Shown here: in pieces, positions 1-10,865 of the stretch
How positions within the stretch are numbered: position 1 is the first letter of the stretch
Layout: every line of letters starts with the position of its first letter
From: Podospora comata
Taxonomy: Eukaryota > Ascomycota > Sordariomycetes > Sordariales > Podosporaceae
DNA length: 64,000 bases
Assembly (NCBI GenBank): GCA_017354895.1
Contig: CP071495.1
Span: forward strand, 3,889,001 to 3,953,000
Direction: 5' to 3'
Translations under genes and position numbers: made by a program
Notes under the pieces: generated by a model
Database searches by the model: none
What the model saw: the letters and a program-made list of their open reading frames with translations, nothing else
Told to the model about the DNA's origin: nothing

Positions 1-822
1 ACCTATCAACAATGTGAAAGATCAGTAACAAACCGGAAACCATGCAGTCCTCGATAATCAGGCCACCACGATGCCCACCTTGCGGCATCTCACATCCTGT
101 ATCGACAATAACTAACACTGCATTTTACTTCAATTCCGTCCCCGTCCCGGCATTCACATCGGGGGTTAGTACTCTCATTGGCCAGTCAGTCCCACCTGAT
201 AATTGGCCGCCTCCATCGACAAGGTTGCTTGTCTGCTTGTTTCGACACAGGTGGAGAAAGGCGTTTCTCGTGGGGCATCGGAACCAGGTTGACAAGGACA
301 GCCTTGGTTGTCAATTTCCTGGCAGGCCTGGCAGAAACCCCAGGGTCCTGTCATGCCTGTCTTTTCCTTTCTGTTGAGTGCTTGTGGCTGCCCATCAAGG
401 TTCCACCGGCTGCCAGCGGTCTGGCCGACTCGCTATCTTAAGCTCGGCGTTGATCACTGCTCTCCTCGGCATGGCGGCCGAGACGAGCTTGGACGATCAA
501 CACCCAAAACCGCCGTTACTGGAGCCCGCGATATTGTGCTGATCACTACCTGTCCGGCTCATCTGGCAGAGAGGCGTGAGTGAGATGCTGGTAGCATCGC
601 AGAGTACCTCGGTTTCAGGCATTACATACGCGCATTTCAAGCAAGATGGTAAGATAGACGACGGGTGTGATTATGATCTGATACTTTTTGGAGCCGGCGT
701 GGTTCCCAAGCGTCACAACGCTCGAGAACTCCGTCTCTCGGCATGAACTATAGGCGGAAATCGCTACACTACACCGATCATCAACCACATGTGACACCAG
801 CAACACGCATCAGATTCCACTC
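1..822. other. Intergenic, no gene supported
   Basis: Several short frames are open on both strands, but none has a recognisable motif, signal peptide or convincing splice pattern. The stretch reaches the 3' end of the minus-strand lectin-domain enzyme, so its right part probably includes that gene's 3' untranslated region. Confidence 0.5.
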
Positions 823-2240
823 TCATCGTGGCGCATACACAAACGCCAACTGATCCACTTCACTTCCGTCCTGCCCAACAAACCCGACAATCTGCCACCC
901 GCTTGGAGCCGTGAATGTTTGGCAGGAACTGGTCGCCGAGCCCGCTGTGAGACTGCGCCCCGAAGAAGTCACAGCTCGGATATAAAAGTTGCGAGTTTGC
1001 CCGTTACGTTGGCCGCTGCAGAGCTCGGCCTGGGTCCAGTATTCGGTCGCTCCCAGGGCGAGAGAAACAACACTCCCGCCGGTGCCGCCGTGGGCGAATA
1101 TGGTGCCGTCTGTCAGTGTCAGTCCGACGCTATCAAGACGGGATCCTGCTCGGAAAGTGATGGTTGCCGTCTTTGGCTTGTTGGTCCCGGCAAGGACGGG
1201 GACATCGCTGAACCAGGTGCCGTGGGGACCGCCGAACAAGCTGCTCTGACGAAGGGACGCTCCAGAGGACCAGGTGTAGTTGACAAGGACTGGGTTGTGA
1301 TCTGTCAGGATGTTGCCGTCGGCCTGAAGGAACCGCAAAGTATCGTAGCGGACGTCGGTGGCCTGGAGGTTGAGGAGCGGGCTAGCCCGGTAAAAGACCT
1401 TGTCCACGATTTCACACAGGTCGTTGGCAGCGGGGTTGCCGCATGAGCTGGGGGACTGGGGAATGACGTTATTGTAGAGGAGCTCAACCCAGGCATCCTT
1501 GAGTCGGGGGCCGGAAGGATTCTCGCTGGCGAGCAAATCCCGGATGCCTGTGTCGCCTGTCCGAGTGTAGCGGCTGTTGAAGTCACCAGCCACAACGACA
1601 GCATTGCCCTTGCTCCACGTGGCAATGTAGTCAGCCACCTGCTTCACGTTGTCGTTTCGGGCAGTAAGATCACCAGGCTCGACACCAGCGTCGGCGTGGA
1701 GATTGTAGAAATCAACATAGGCCGCAGTGGAGCTGTCGGATGAGATGGCCACACGCATGAAGGTGAAGCCTTTCGGCGTCAGACAATCGGACTGGCTCGC
1801 ATCGGAGCATTTGTTCCACTTGATACGCCGAAAGTCAACCCAGGGAAGGTAGGACACGGTGTTGAGACCCGAACCAAACGGAACACCGCCCGATGTGGCA
1901 GTCCTGTGCGGATGCGTGTTGGTCCGGTAGATGTGAGCGTGGTAGTTGAAGTCCTGTCACCAGCGTGTCAATGCTCCGATTCGGGTGATGATCTTGAAAC
2001 AAGGAGTCAAGGACCTACCTCTTGCAGCTGCACGACGTCGATCCCATACTCGGAGAACTTTGCACCCATGGCCGCCGCGTTGGCTGCCTTGTCGCCGGGA
2101 ACACCATTGTCGTTGAGGATGGCCGGGAGGCCGGCCACATTGATGGTCAGGACGTCAAAGTTGCCCGACGTGGCCGCGAGGGCACCCTCTAGCAGCAACG
2201 CTGACGAGAACGCCGCGAGTCTTGATGTGGACAGCTTCAT
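823..2240 (-). CDS. Secreted endonuclease/exonuclease/phosphatase-fold enzyme with C-terminal jacalin-like lectin domain
   Basis: Two exons, 2240-2019 and 1953-823, joined over a 65-bp GT-AG intron (donor GTAGGT), give about 450 aa. The first ATG that gives a clean signal peptide (MKLSTSRLAAF...) was chosen over one eight codons upstream. The EEP fold runs from about residue 25 to 310 and shows the family's metal and catalytic signatures: Asn in LTINVAG, Glu in VVQLQE, AGDFNSRYT and TDHNPVLV. After about residue 315 comes a jacalin-type beta-prism pattern (LFGGPHGTWFSDV, HGGTGGS, QDGSEVDQLAF). EEP enzymes cleave phosphodiesters (DNase I, sphingomyelinase C); the secreted form with a lectin tail suggests an extracellular phosphodiesterase or lipase-like enzyme bound to glycans, which is inference. 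All key residues appear present. The exact substrate is unknown. Confidence 0.85.
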
Positions 2241-4866
2241 CTTGACAAGATGGTCAAACTCCAAAGGTAGGGTGCTGGGTTTGGCTGTGGAAGTCTACCT
2301 AACAAGCCACAAGCAGAAAGACGCTTCCCCTTATACATCGATAGTCATCGCCTCTCTTCCTCTTAACGACCGTCCTTGGCATGGCCAGTCTTACCTATTC
2401 GAGATATCTTTCGTACTACCACCCTTTTGGTCGAACTGGAGGTGTCTTTACACGTGTAACCGAGATGATTGACAGACGGCTCCCCGCCTTGAATTCGGCT
2501 CTTGCTCCTCGCTCGTCGGTGTAGGTTCCTGGTTTTGAGGATGGGCGTCCGGCGCGATGTCACCTCAACCGGTGCCCCGCATGACGTTGCCCAGCCTTGA
2601 CCGGATCGCGCGAGATGAGAGCGCGTGGACGAAGATTGTAAGATCTGAATGCCGCGTGGGCCGATGTGGGGATGTCATTGGGTTTCCCAGAAGAGGGTCT
2701 GCTATCGGCTCTCGCGGCTCCGGCGGTGGGCCGGGTTCACGGCAGGTGCCGGAGCCCCCTGGACGGGCGAGGGTGGGGCCGTGTCGGCGTCAACCCGGGT
2801 CATCCTCTCCCAGAATCTGAGTCTCATCTTCTCGAACAATTCTTATGTTTCAGTCGTTGATCATTCTATTTTCTCGACATGTCCAGGATGAGCATTGGTT
2901 GGTTGTTAACTTGTTGAAACCAAACACGCACGTCATGGGCGGGATGAGCATCAGACGAAAGATGTCTCATCCTTCTGCCCGTGTTCTGGGTCCAGTCCGA
3001 ACACCAAGTCATTGAAGGTTTTGTGACAGGAGGTTTGTCACATGACCGGGCTGCTTATGGCGATCTAGGAATAGATATACAGGTGTGTGGTATTGTGCTT
3101 CGGGGGGAGATCATACTGGTGATCAGTGTGTTTTGGTGTGGGATGAAGCAATGGGATTGCACTGCGAAAGAGGCAAGCTGTTGCTATAGAACAACACCAG
3201 GCAGAGCCAAAGCCACAAAGCATCTGCCAACTGCCCTTTACCTGGCGTCAGGCTTTAGTTCCTGTCACAGACCAGGTGCCTGCGGAATGGGAATTTCCCT
3301 TTTGGTATTTTGCTGCGTGTGGCGGGGAGAGGGTGACATGGCTGTCCATAATGTGGTTGACCAACCATCACGCCACACCCCACCCTCCCACGGCCAGAGA
3401 AAACGGGCCGGCTGAGTACCCGGTTCCCGTGGCTGCCATCCTCTACGAAAGAGGTGTGGCTGCTTAGGGAGACGACCACTTTTACTTCAGGGTTGCCTGG
3501 TGGTTGACAAGTTGTTCAAGTCAGACAACGGGGTGTGTAGAATCGGGAAAATCAGTGCATGTATCGGTAGCCCAGATTCCGATACTACAATCTGGGGTCT
3601 GGGTCCTTTTGGAACCCAGCCGTGTCCGAGACCATGTATATATATGCGCGCACAGACATATCCCTCTCAACGCGGGAATGGGAAGAGGGAACTTTCCATC
3701 ACCCAGGCCCAGACCCGGGCCGTGTTTAATTCGGGGTGTGAACTGGGGAAAAGGAGGGGTACACTAGGTCCCCCGATTCAGCTGCCAAAATGCACATTTT
3801 TCTGTGATTTGCGAAACAGTGTGAAAGAAAGAAGAAATACCTAAACCGACATGCATATTCGTCAGCACAAATTGATGCCAGGCGGCTGATGACATTTGAT
3901 CGATGGGGCGGTTTTGGTGGCCTTTGGCAGGATTGCATCGGAAGGGGGGCATATCGTACATGACCGAGACATTTTCGGGGTGTGATGGCGAGAATCTGGT
4001 TCCCGACGCCATGGGATTTCACGAGATTGACGAGATTTGGTGGTTTAGTTGTCTTGGATGACGGGCGTGGGAAACTTCGGGGCATTCGGGGTTGGGACAA
4101 AATAACGTAACTGGCACTAGGTAACTCGATAGTCGATACAGGAAAGCAGCCCGAACCACACCTTCAGGAATGGTCGAGATGTAGGGAAAGATGGTTTTAT
4201 CAGACTCTCACCTATTGCAGGACTGATACTGCTTCCACTTGAATCCAGAGAAATCAGCTTCGTGGCGGGTTATTGACACCATCTTCCAACTTTTCGAACA
4301 TGGGCCGCATCAAGATTACGGTTATACAATCAAACTAGGTACCAAACTAGTTTATGTACCTATATGACAGTGGAAGTTGAAGCTATGTTGTGCCCGTGAA
4401 GATTTTCACACCACCTAAGATACAGTGCCCTCACTTTGATACAAGATAATTCTTCAATCTCGACATCAACCACAGCCCAGAAGTAACCTGGAAAACAAAT
4501 GATCCCGGCATCCCAGCCAACCAGTGCTTCTTGAATTTCTACCCTTCATTGCATTTGGGAGAGGCTACCAGGTATTTAACTCAGCAGAAGCACGCTCCTG
4601 AGCCAAAATATAAAGTTGGCAAAATTGTCGAGCACTGTCTATCAGCATGTAGGTAGGGGCTGGGAACAACCAGCGCTCCTTTTCTGGATACTTCACACAC
4701 CATCTTGAGTCACATGTCAGTAACAAACCCAGCCACAATCATTGAGCGTATGTAAATATATATGTATTGGCGTCCAAGATGCTTGCCATCCAGGCTCAAG
4801 TATTGACACGAAGTAACTAATCTATATACAGAGTCCCATCATCACAGCCATCTCGATCCCGCATGC
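2241..4866. other. Gene-poor gap between two secreted-enzyme genes
   Basis: About 2.6 kb with only short, unlinked frames on both strands. The left part is the promoter of the EEP-lectin gene and the right part the 3' flank of the GH131 gene. Short TAGGTACC-type repeats occur near 4116 and 4336. I see no tRNA, no gene with plausible splicing and no transposon relic. Confidence 0.5.
2330..2337 (-). promoter_or_regulatory. Possible TATA element of the EEP-lectin gene
   Basis: On the minus strand this reads TATAAG-like, about 90 bp upstream of the chosen ATG at 2240. Spacing fits a fungal core promoter but the match is weak. Confidence 0.25.
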
Positions 4867-5958
4867 TTACAAGCACTGGGAGTACCAGTCGTTTCCGTAC
4901 TTGCAGGTGTAGGGGGCAGCGCAAGTCTTGCAACCGCTGAAGCCAATGCCGTCGCACTGGGCGTACTGGCCGGCGGTGCAACCGCTGGGGGTGGTCTGAA
5001 CGGGTGCGGCAGAGCTGGTGCTGGTGGAGGAGACGCGAGTGGTGGAGGTGACGAGCGTGGTAGAGGAAACGGGGGCCGGGGTGGAGGTGCTGCTGACTCT
5101 GGTGCTTGTGCTGCTGGGGACACTGCTGCTGCTGCTGCTGCTGGAGGAGCCACCGTCACCGGGGATGGGTTGGCCAGGACCGGCGACCGAGGTGGTCAAA
5201 CTGCCGCTCTCAATATACACGCCGGACCAGTAAAAGTCCTCGTTAGAATCAGGGTAGCCGCTTCTCGGGAGCTCCAAGACACCCACATGCCAGTCTGCGC
5301 CGTTGGAGCTGGTGCTGGTCTTGACGGGGGCCACCTTTCTGGTCAGGGGGTCGCTGCCGGTAGAGTGCCAGAAACCGACGGTGCCGGCAGCAAAGTCGAT
5401 CTCGTAGGCAACGTTGTGCCAGACATCAGCAGCCCACTCGACACTCCACTGGGTCTGGCCGCCAACGCACCACCTAAGCAGAGTGTCCGAGATGCCAGGG
5501 GCGCCCGAGAGCCAACCGGACTTGAGCTCGGTGAAGTGGCTTTCGAAGAAGGCGATCTGGTGCTCCCTGGTGGTGGCCGGGGCGTTGACGTCCTTTCTCA
5601 TCAGGGAGAAGTGGTAGTAGACCTTGCCTTGGTTGATGGCAGCGGTGGTCTGGGGGATCAGCTCGGTGCGGCGCATGTTCTGGCCGTTCCAGTAGGCCGT
5701 GTTGTCGAGCGTGATCTTGGCTCCCTGCCTGGAACCAGTGTCGGCTGGGTTCTTGTAGTCGGGCGAGAGGTTGACATAGGCCGACACAGGAGAAGACCCG
5801 TGGATGTAGTACTGGTATGGGCCAACCTGGTTGCCCCAGGACCACTTGTTCAGGTCGGCAGACGAGGTCATGTCGTTGAAGCGGCCATCCCACAGGATGG
5901 TGCCTGCCGAGACAGACAGCACCTGGGCGACGAGACCGGAGAGAACGTGGAACTTCAT
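4867..5958 (-). CDS. GH131 beta-glucanase with C-terminal CBM1 cellulose-binding module
   Basis: Single exon, 363 aa. A signal peptide ([19 protein letters not shown]) justifies the start at 5958 rather than a codon 18 residues upstream. Residues about 20-270 match the GH131 family: [40 protein letters not shown] and [14 protein letters not shown]131 enzymes, first described in Podospora anserina, act on beta-1,3-, beta-1,6- and beta-1,4-glucans. A Ser/Thr/Val-rich, probably O-glycosylated linker (about 270-325) with a run of eight or more serines leads to a fungal CBM1 (about 327-363), with Cys pairs in [11 protein letters not shown] and [10 protein letters not shown] and a C-terminal YSQCL. 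The enzyme should be secreted and attach to plant cellulose. A TATA element lies about 95 bp upstream. Confidence 0.93.
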   Translation of the reverse strand: MKFHVLSGLVAQVLSVSAGTILWDGRFNDMTSSADLNKWSWGNQVGPYQYYIHGSSPVSAYVNLSPDYKNPADTGSRQGAKITLDNTAYWNGQNMRRTELIPQTTAAINQGKVYYHFSLMRKDVNAPATTREHQIAFFESHFTELKSGWLSGAPGISDTLLRWCVGGQTQWSVEWAADVWHNVAYEIDFAAGTVGFWHSTGSDPLTRKVAPVKTSTSSNGADWHVGVLELPRSGYPDSNEDFYWSGVYIESGSLTTSVAGPGQPIPGDGGSSSSSSSSSVPSSTSTRVSSTSTPAPVSSTTLVTSTTRVSSTSTSSAAPVQTTPSGCTAGQYAQCDGIGFSGCKTCAAPYTCKYGNDWYSQCL

Positions 5959-6052
5959 GGTGGCAGCAGAGAAGGGTTGACGGCAGAGGTGATGACCAGA
6001 GGTGCCGAGCAAGATCCTCTGGTCAAGAGTGACGACAGCGTGGTCGTTGGCA

Positions 6053-6059
6053 TTTTATA
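6053..6059 (-). promoter_or_regulatory. TATA box of the GH131 gene
   Basis: The minus strand reads TATAAAA here, about 95 bp upstream of the GH131 start codon. This is a typical position for a strongly induced fungal secreted-enzyme gene. Confidence 0.45.
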
Positions 6060-6928
6060 TGAGAGGCTCTTGTGTGCATGAGGTGCTGGATCAACGGCCC
6101 GCTCGGCGGTGCAGGACGGAGGCGGCATCAAGGTCAGAGTTGCACTCTCGGAGGGTGGTGCTGGAGGTTTCCTGTTCGGTCGTAGTCTCGCAGTGGGGGA
6201 GGGCCTCGGAGGTCCCAACAGTGGGGAGTGGTGCATGGCGCCCGGCTTTGCTCCCGATGCCAATGTTGATTTGCACCAATCGCAGCGGCCCATAACACTG
6301 TGGCCGGGCTGGCCAAGAGATCGCCAGGCAAAGCTTGAAGGGCTTGGATGGGCTTGGAGAGCTTGTCTCGTCGACCTTCCACCTCCCCCGTCACTCTGGA
6401 TGTCGAGGTTCCGTCCGTCGCATGCTGGATATATTAAGGGCCCACAGATTTCCGGATGTCACCACCATCTGTTCCTGGTTCTGCGGCCACTTTCTACTTT
6501 GCCTGAAGTCGGATGATTCCACCTCTCCACGCGCCTGGTCACTGGAACTCTACTTTCATATGGGTTAGGGTTGGACATGGCAGTGAGGAAGACAACAGGT
6601 GTTATTGACGTTAATTACAAACAAAATGGGCATCAGTACAAGCAGCGCTTAAACTCCGTTCAGAGCACTACCCATGCCGACTTTTCCTGTCGCTTCCTTT
6701 TTCCATTTTCTGTCTCCTTTTCCTTGAACCCTCTTCCGAAAGTCAGATAACACAACCCAACACCGCAACTCCATACTCCTCACAGACCGAACTCCTAAAC
6801 CAAACTCAAGATACCGTTCACACAGTCTTCAGCAATCATCTTTCTCTTCGTCGACGAACTTGGCCGACAGAGACGGCGAAATGACGGCGCACATCTGGGT
6901 CTTGATGATTATCTCCCGGTACCTTACC
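6060..6928. other. Upstream region of GH131 and 3' flank of the next minus-strand gene
   Basis: No gene supported. The left part is the GH131 promoter. The part next to 6928 is the 3' flank of the membrane-protein gene and may contain a short 3' exon: the stop codon of that gene overlaps a donor-like GTAAGG, and an open frame of about 30 codons continues behind it. Confidence 0.4.
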
Positions 6929-8404
6929 TTACGAGGCAGAATTGGGAGTCGGAGTGGGCTGCGCCACGGGGCCGCGACAGGCGGGGGATCTAGCCGCGGT
7001 GGAAGGTGATGACGGAGAGATGTTGGGGACATATGGGCCCACGCCGTGGTTTGGCAAGTGCAGCGGTGGCAGACGGGTGGTGGACGCTTTGCTGGGAGTT
7101 GGTAAGGAATCATTGTCGATGGTCTTGACGCTGACTGTATTACCAACAGGTCCCGAACCAGGGGAATAGTAGCGGTATGGAGGGGAGACCGCGGAAGGGG
7201 CAACGGGAGCTGAACTTTTATAAGTCACGCTCGGGACAGATGACGCCGCCGGTTGCTGGGGTGCCGATGGTTCGAACCTCTTCCCGTCGGTGCTGAACAA
7301 ACCCGGGCAGCGGATCTCGATGTTGCCGCCTGTATTGATGCGGAACTCGCACGAGAGGTAATCGTAGCCGCCAACTCGACTAACGGGCAGGATGAAAGGG
7401 ATCGGCGCGTCAACCTTGCTGCTCTTCCAAGTCCATTTCGTAGGCCTCTTTTCGACCATGTTGTACTTGTGTTGGCGGGCAATGGCCACAATGCAAGGGA
7501 ACTCCTTCTTATTATCCCACTCGGTGTACTTTGTTTCCATGATGGGATGGCATTGCTCTGGCAGGTAAGTCCCGGGCACCCACAGTTGATAGCGCTGGAT
7601 CACGGCGCGCATAAAGTCTCGCTTGTATATGAAGTTGCGGTCGTTGGCTTCCTCATAAAACCAGTTTCTGTACTGGTTCCAGATTTCCAAGTCCTTCGTG
7701 AACCGGTCGTCAAGGTTCTTGTTTTCCACCATGCGAGCGGTCTCGCTTTTTTCCTCCTTAGCCCACCGAGCAACGGCCCAGTTCCAGACAGCTTGTTGAA
7801 TTCTCTGCGAGGATTTCACCCTGCTCGACTTGGCGGCCTCTTCAGCGCCCGGTGCGCTCAAGGCAGTCGAGGACGGGGGTGTAACGGATGGACTGCTGGG
7901 CTTGATAAATGCCATGGGCAAGTCCACTTGTATAAACCCGCTCACCAAATCGCGGTCGTACGTCCTGGTTGCCGGTTTGAACGGGGAAGGGAGAGGTATA
8001 ACATGAGGTCCAAAAGGAATCGGCAATATCACGATTTTGTTCTTCTTCTTCTTCCTCCTCTCAAAAGGCACGAGTTCGCCATCCTTGTAGACTTGCTCGT
8101 TGATTCTTTCGCGTCGGGGGTTAGGTACCCTCTGAGGATATGGTGGCCCCGGGTGGACGGCGTCGCGTCTGCCGAGAACAGCCTGGAGGTTTACTTGATG
8201 CATTGGCTCAGGGGTCGGTACGGCTGCCGAGGACTTGCTCTCGTGGTGCGTGTGTCCCCAGAAGGGAACAAGTTGCCCTGTGATCGCAAAGAAACCAACC
8301 CAGCCCAAACAGAGAGCGGCGAGGCAGAGACAACACAATGTCCTGCCGGCCCCGCGTCTCCTCTGTGCCCAAGGTGGGGGGTGTTGGGGGTCGTCGGTGT
8401 TCAT
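6929..8404 (-). CDS. Uncharacterised signal-anchor membrane protein
   Basis: Single open frame of 491 aa from an ATG at 8404. A basic N-terminus (QRRRGAGR) is followed by one hydrophobic segment (about residues 21-46, LCCLCLAALCLGWVGFFAI), then a long soluble part, so a type II signal-anchor topology is likely. A lysine stretch (ERRKKKKNK) lies near residue 118. A folded-looking middle part (about 215-375) has conserved-looking aromatic and Cys residues (WNQYRNWFYEEAND, LPEQCHP, KKEFPCIV, YDYLSCEF, EIRCPGLF). The last 110 residues are Pro/Ser-rich. I do not recognise a family. The four regularly placed Cys suggest disulfides in a lumenal or extracellular domain, which is inference. The exact 3' end is uncertain because the stop overlaps a possible donor. 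Confidence 0.7.
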   Translation of the reverse strand: MNTDDPQHPPPWAQRRRGAGRTLCCLCLAALCLGWVGFFAITGQLVPFWGHTHHESKSSAAVPTPEPMHQVNLQAVLGRRDAVHPGPPYPQRVPNPRRERINEQVYKDGELVPFERRKKKKNKIVILPIPFGPHVIPLPSPFKPATRTYDRDLVSGFIQVDLPMAFIKPSSPSVTPPSSTALSAPGAEEAAKSSRVKSSQRIQQAVWNWAVARWAKEEKSETARMVENKNLDDRFTKDLEIWNQYRNWFYEEANDRNFIYKRDFMRAVIQRYQLWVPGTYLPEQCHPIMETKYTEWDNKKEFPCIVAIARQHKYNMVEKRPTKWTWKSSKVDAPIPFILPVSRVGGYDYLSCEFRINTGGNIEIRCPGLFSTDGKRFEPSAPQQPAASSVPSVTYKSSAPVAPSAVSPPYRYYSPGSGPVGNTVSVKTIDNDSLPTPSKASTTRLPPLHLPNHGVGPYVPNISPSSPSTAARSPACRGPVAQPTPTPNSAS

Positions 8405-9164
8405 CGCAAGGTCTGACTTTGTGAAGTCCCGTCAAACGATTGACGGAAAGTCGTGGGCAGGAAGAGAAAAGACATTTCCCACCGCAAGGGGGAAATGTTG
8501 TTCTTCAGTCCGCTTGCTATTGTAGCACGAGGCCAGTGTTATCATCAGGTCACGGCCCTATCAGTATTGGTATGCCTCCGGAGTCCGGATTGTAAACCTA
8601 CCGGATAGAGATCCATCATGGGACACGATGCGGGGATGGGCGAGAGGGACTGGTTGAGGGCATGGGGCTCAGTTCGTGTGGAGACAAAGTCTGGCCAACT
8701 GCTGACTGTCAGCTCCCAGCAGTTCAAGTCGTGGCGGCGCTCAACACTACCTAGCCGCTTCTCCTTGATATCAAAGGGGTCGGACCTCACGGTATCCACC
8801 GTTGTCAACTCCGGCGCCGGGCAGCACGTCCGGCACAGATACGAAAAGCCACACAGATGGTAAATCTCTGGTAAATTTTCCCACAGTATGTACATCATAA
8901 AGTTTCAACGCCAAAACCCAACACACAAGCCCAACCAGACCGCTCCGCTGACCGACCTCGTAAAAAGATATGTGATGCAGAAGATATCCAACTTTCTCCA
9001 ACACGAAAACAACCACATGCAACCTTAAACAACACCACCCAGTGATGCAATTGATTTCCCCCTTTTGCCCCCCTCATTACCCCCCACACAGCCCGTATCC
9101 AGAGCCCCGTCGTCACAAACGATTATCCTTTCCTCGCTGCACCTCTCAAAGCCTATCCAGCCAT
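8405..9164. other. Intergenic between membrane-protein gene and ach1
   Basis: Promoter of the membrane-protein gene on the left and the 3' flank of the Ach1 gene on the right. Only short frames, none supported as genes. Confidence 0.5.
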
Positions 9165-10865
9165 TTACCAAGGCTTGACCTTGCGCATGCTGCCCTCCTC
9201 CAACAGAGCCTTGTGCATGTCGAAGCTGTTGAAGAGCAGGTGAGGCTCGTGGCCCATACCCTTACGCAGGCACTCAAACTCGGCCTTCTCGAAGTAAGCA
9301 TTGAGGATAGGCTTGTACACATCGTGGGCGCACTTGTCAATGATCACGCGGGCTCTCTCGCGGGGAGCCAGACCGCGAACGTCGGCAAGACCAGCTTCGG
9401 TAACCACAATGTCCAAGTCGTGCTCAGTCTGATCAATGTGAGTGCACATGGGGACAATGCACGAGACACCGTGGGGGTCCGTCTTGGAGGGACGAGTCGA
9501 GGGAGTGTGCATGATGGAGTACTTGGCGTTTCTCAAGAAATCAGCCGAGCCACCGAGACCGTTGAGCATACGGGAGCCCATGACGCAGGTCGAGTTGGCG
9601 TGAGCGTAAATGTCAACCTCGACGGGGGTGTTCATGCCGATGACACCAAGGCGACGGATGATCTCGGGGGAGTTGGACACCTGCTGAGAGCGGAGAAGAA
9701 GCTTGTCCTTGTAGGACTCCCAGTTCTTGTAGAAGCGCTTGAAGCCGTCGGGGGAGAAGCGGACAGAGGTAGCGGTGGCGAAGTCGAGGCGGCCAGAGTC
9801 AAAAAGATCAAGGAAGGTATCCTGGATGACCTCGGTCCACACCTTGAGGTTGCGGAAGTTGGAGTTGTCCAGACCACCAATGACGGCATTGGCTATGTTG
9901 CCGATACCGGACTGGAGAGGAAGGAGGTTCTTGGGAAGACGGCCGTGCTTCACCTCGTGCTCAAAGAACTCAATCAAGTGACCGGCAATCTGCTGCGAGC
10001 CCTCATCGGCAGGGGTGTTGGGGGAGGTCTGATCTTGGTAGTCGGACTCGACGATACCAACAACCTTCTCGGGGTCGATGGGGATCGAGTTGGTACCAAT
10101 GCGGTCCTCGACCTGGGTGATCAGGTAGGGCTTGCGGCGGGGAGGAAGATCGGTCATGGTGATGTCGTGCAGGCCATCGAAGCTCGGGAGCGAGGTGTTG
10201 ACCTCAATAATGATCTGAAACACAAGATGTCAGTTCGTTGCTAACCACGCCAGACCTTTACAGATGACTTACCTTGTCAGCCATCTGGATCAGCTCGGGA
10301 GTGGCACCGACGGAAGCACCGGGGACGATGCTGCCATCCTCCTTGATCTCAGAAGCCTCAACCACCGCCACATCGAGCTTCCCATTTGGCTTGTCCTTGG
10401 TGTAGTAGCCATATACAAGGTCGACGGGGAACATGGACAGATGCTTGTCGAAGAAGTTGATGCGGCCCTCGTTGATGCCCTTGGCGATATCCTTGCCGAC
10501 CTGGTGAGGAGACCGTCTCTCGATCATGTCGAGGGCAGCCCAGCGGTTCTCGGTCTCGGCACCGGACGAGGCGCCGACGAAGAGGCTGTACTTGAGCTGT
10601 CCCTGGAGGTTGTTCTTCTCGACATGGTCGGCGAGGAAAACGGGAATCTTCCTGCGCAAGAGGGTCAGTATGGACGGCTAGTGCCCGGCAAAAGAAATTT
10701 GACAGAGACATACTTGGGGTAGCCGACACCGGTGAAGCCAGACCAGCCAATGTAGGAGCCATTGGGGAAGTGGTGCAAGAGGTCTTCGGGCTGGCACAAC
10801 TTGTTGAGCATCGACGGGCGATGGACGCGCGCCTTGAGCGCAGCCGAAGCTACTCTGGACGCCAT
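9165..10865 (-). CDS. ach1: Acetyl-CoA hydrolase / succinyl-CoA:acetate CoA-transferase, mitochondrial
   Basis: Three exons, 10865-10714, 10651-10273 and 10214-9165, with introns of 62 and 58 bp (donors GTATGT and GTAAGT), give 526 aa, the usual length of fungal Ach1 (acu-8 in Neurospora). The N-terminus ([17 protein letters not shown]) fits a mitochondrial presequence. Family features include [56 protein letters not shown] with a probable catalytic Glu, [14 protein letters not shown] and [15 protein letters not shown]. Enzymes of this class move CoA between succinyl-CoA and acetate or propionate; they detoxify acetate or propionyl-CoA and help growth on acetate. All blocks are intact and in frame after splicing. 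Confidence 0.95.

Noticed and set aside
5170-6081. 303-codon plus-strand frame opposite GH131
   Set aside because: Antisense shadow of a clearly identified secreted enzyme.
7253-8416. 387-codon plus-strand frame opposite the membrane-protein gene
   Set aside because: No domain or signal; the minus strand has an ATG, a membrane anchor and typical composition.
9042-10244. 400-codon plus-strand frame opposite ach1
   Set aside because: Antisense shadow that runs across an ach1 intron; no family features.
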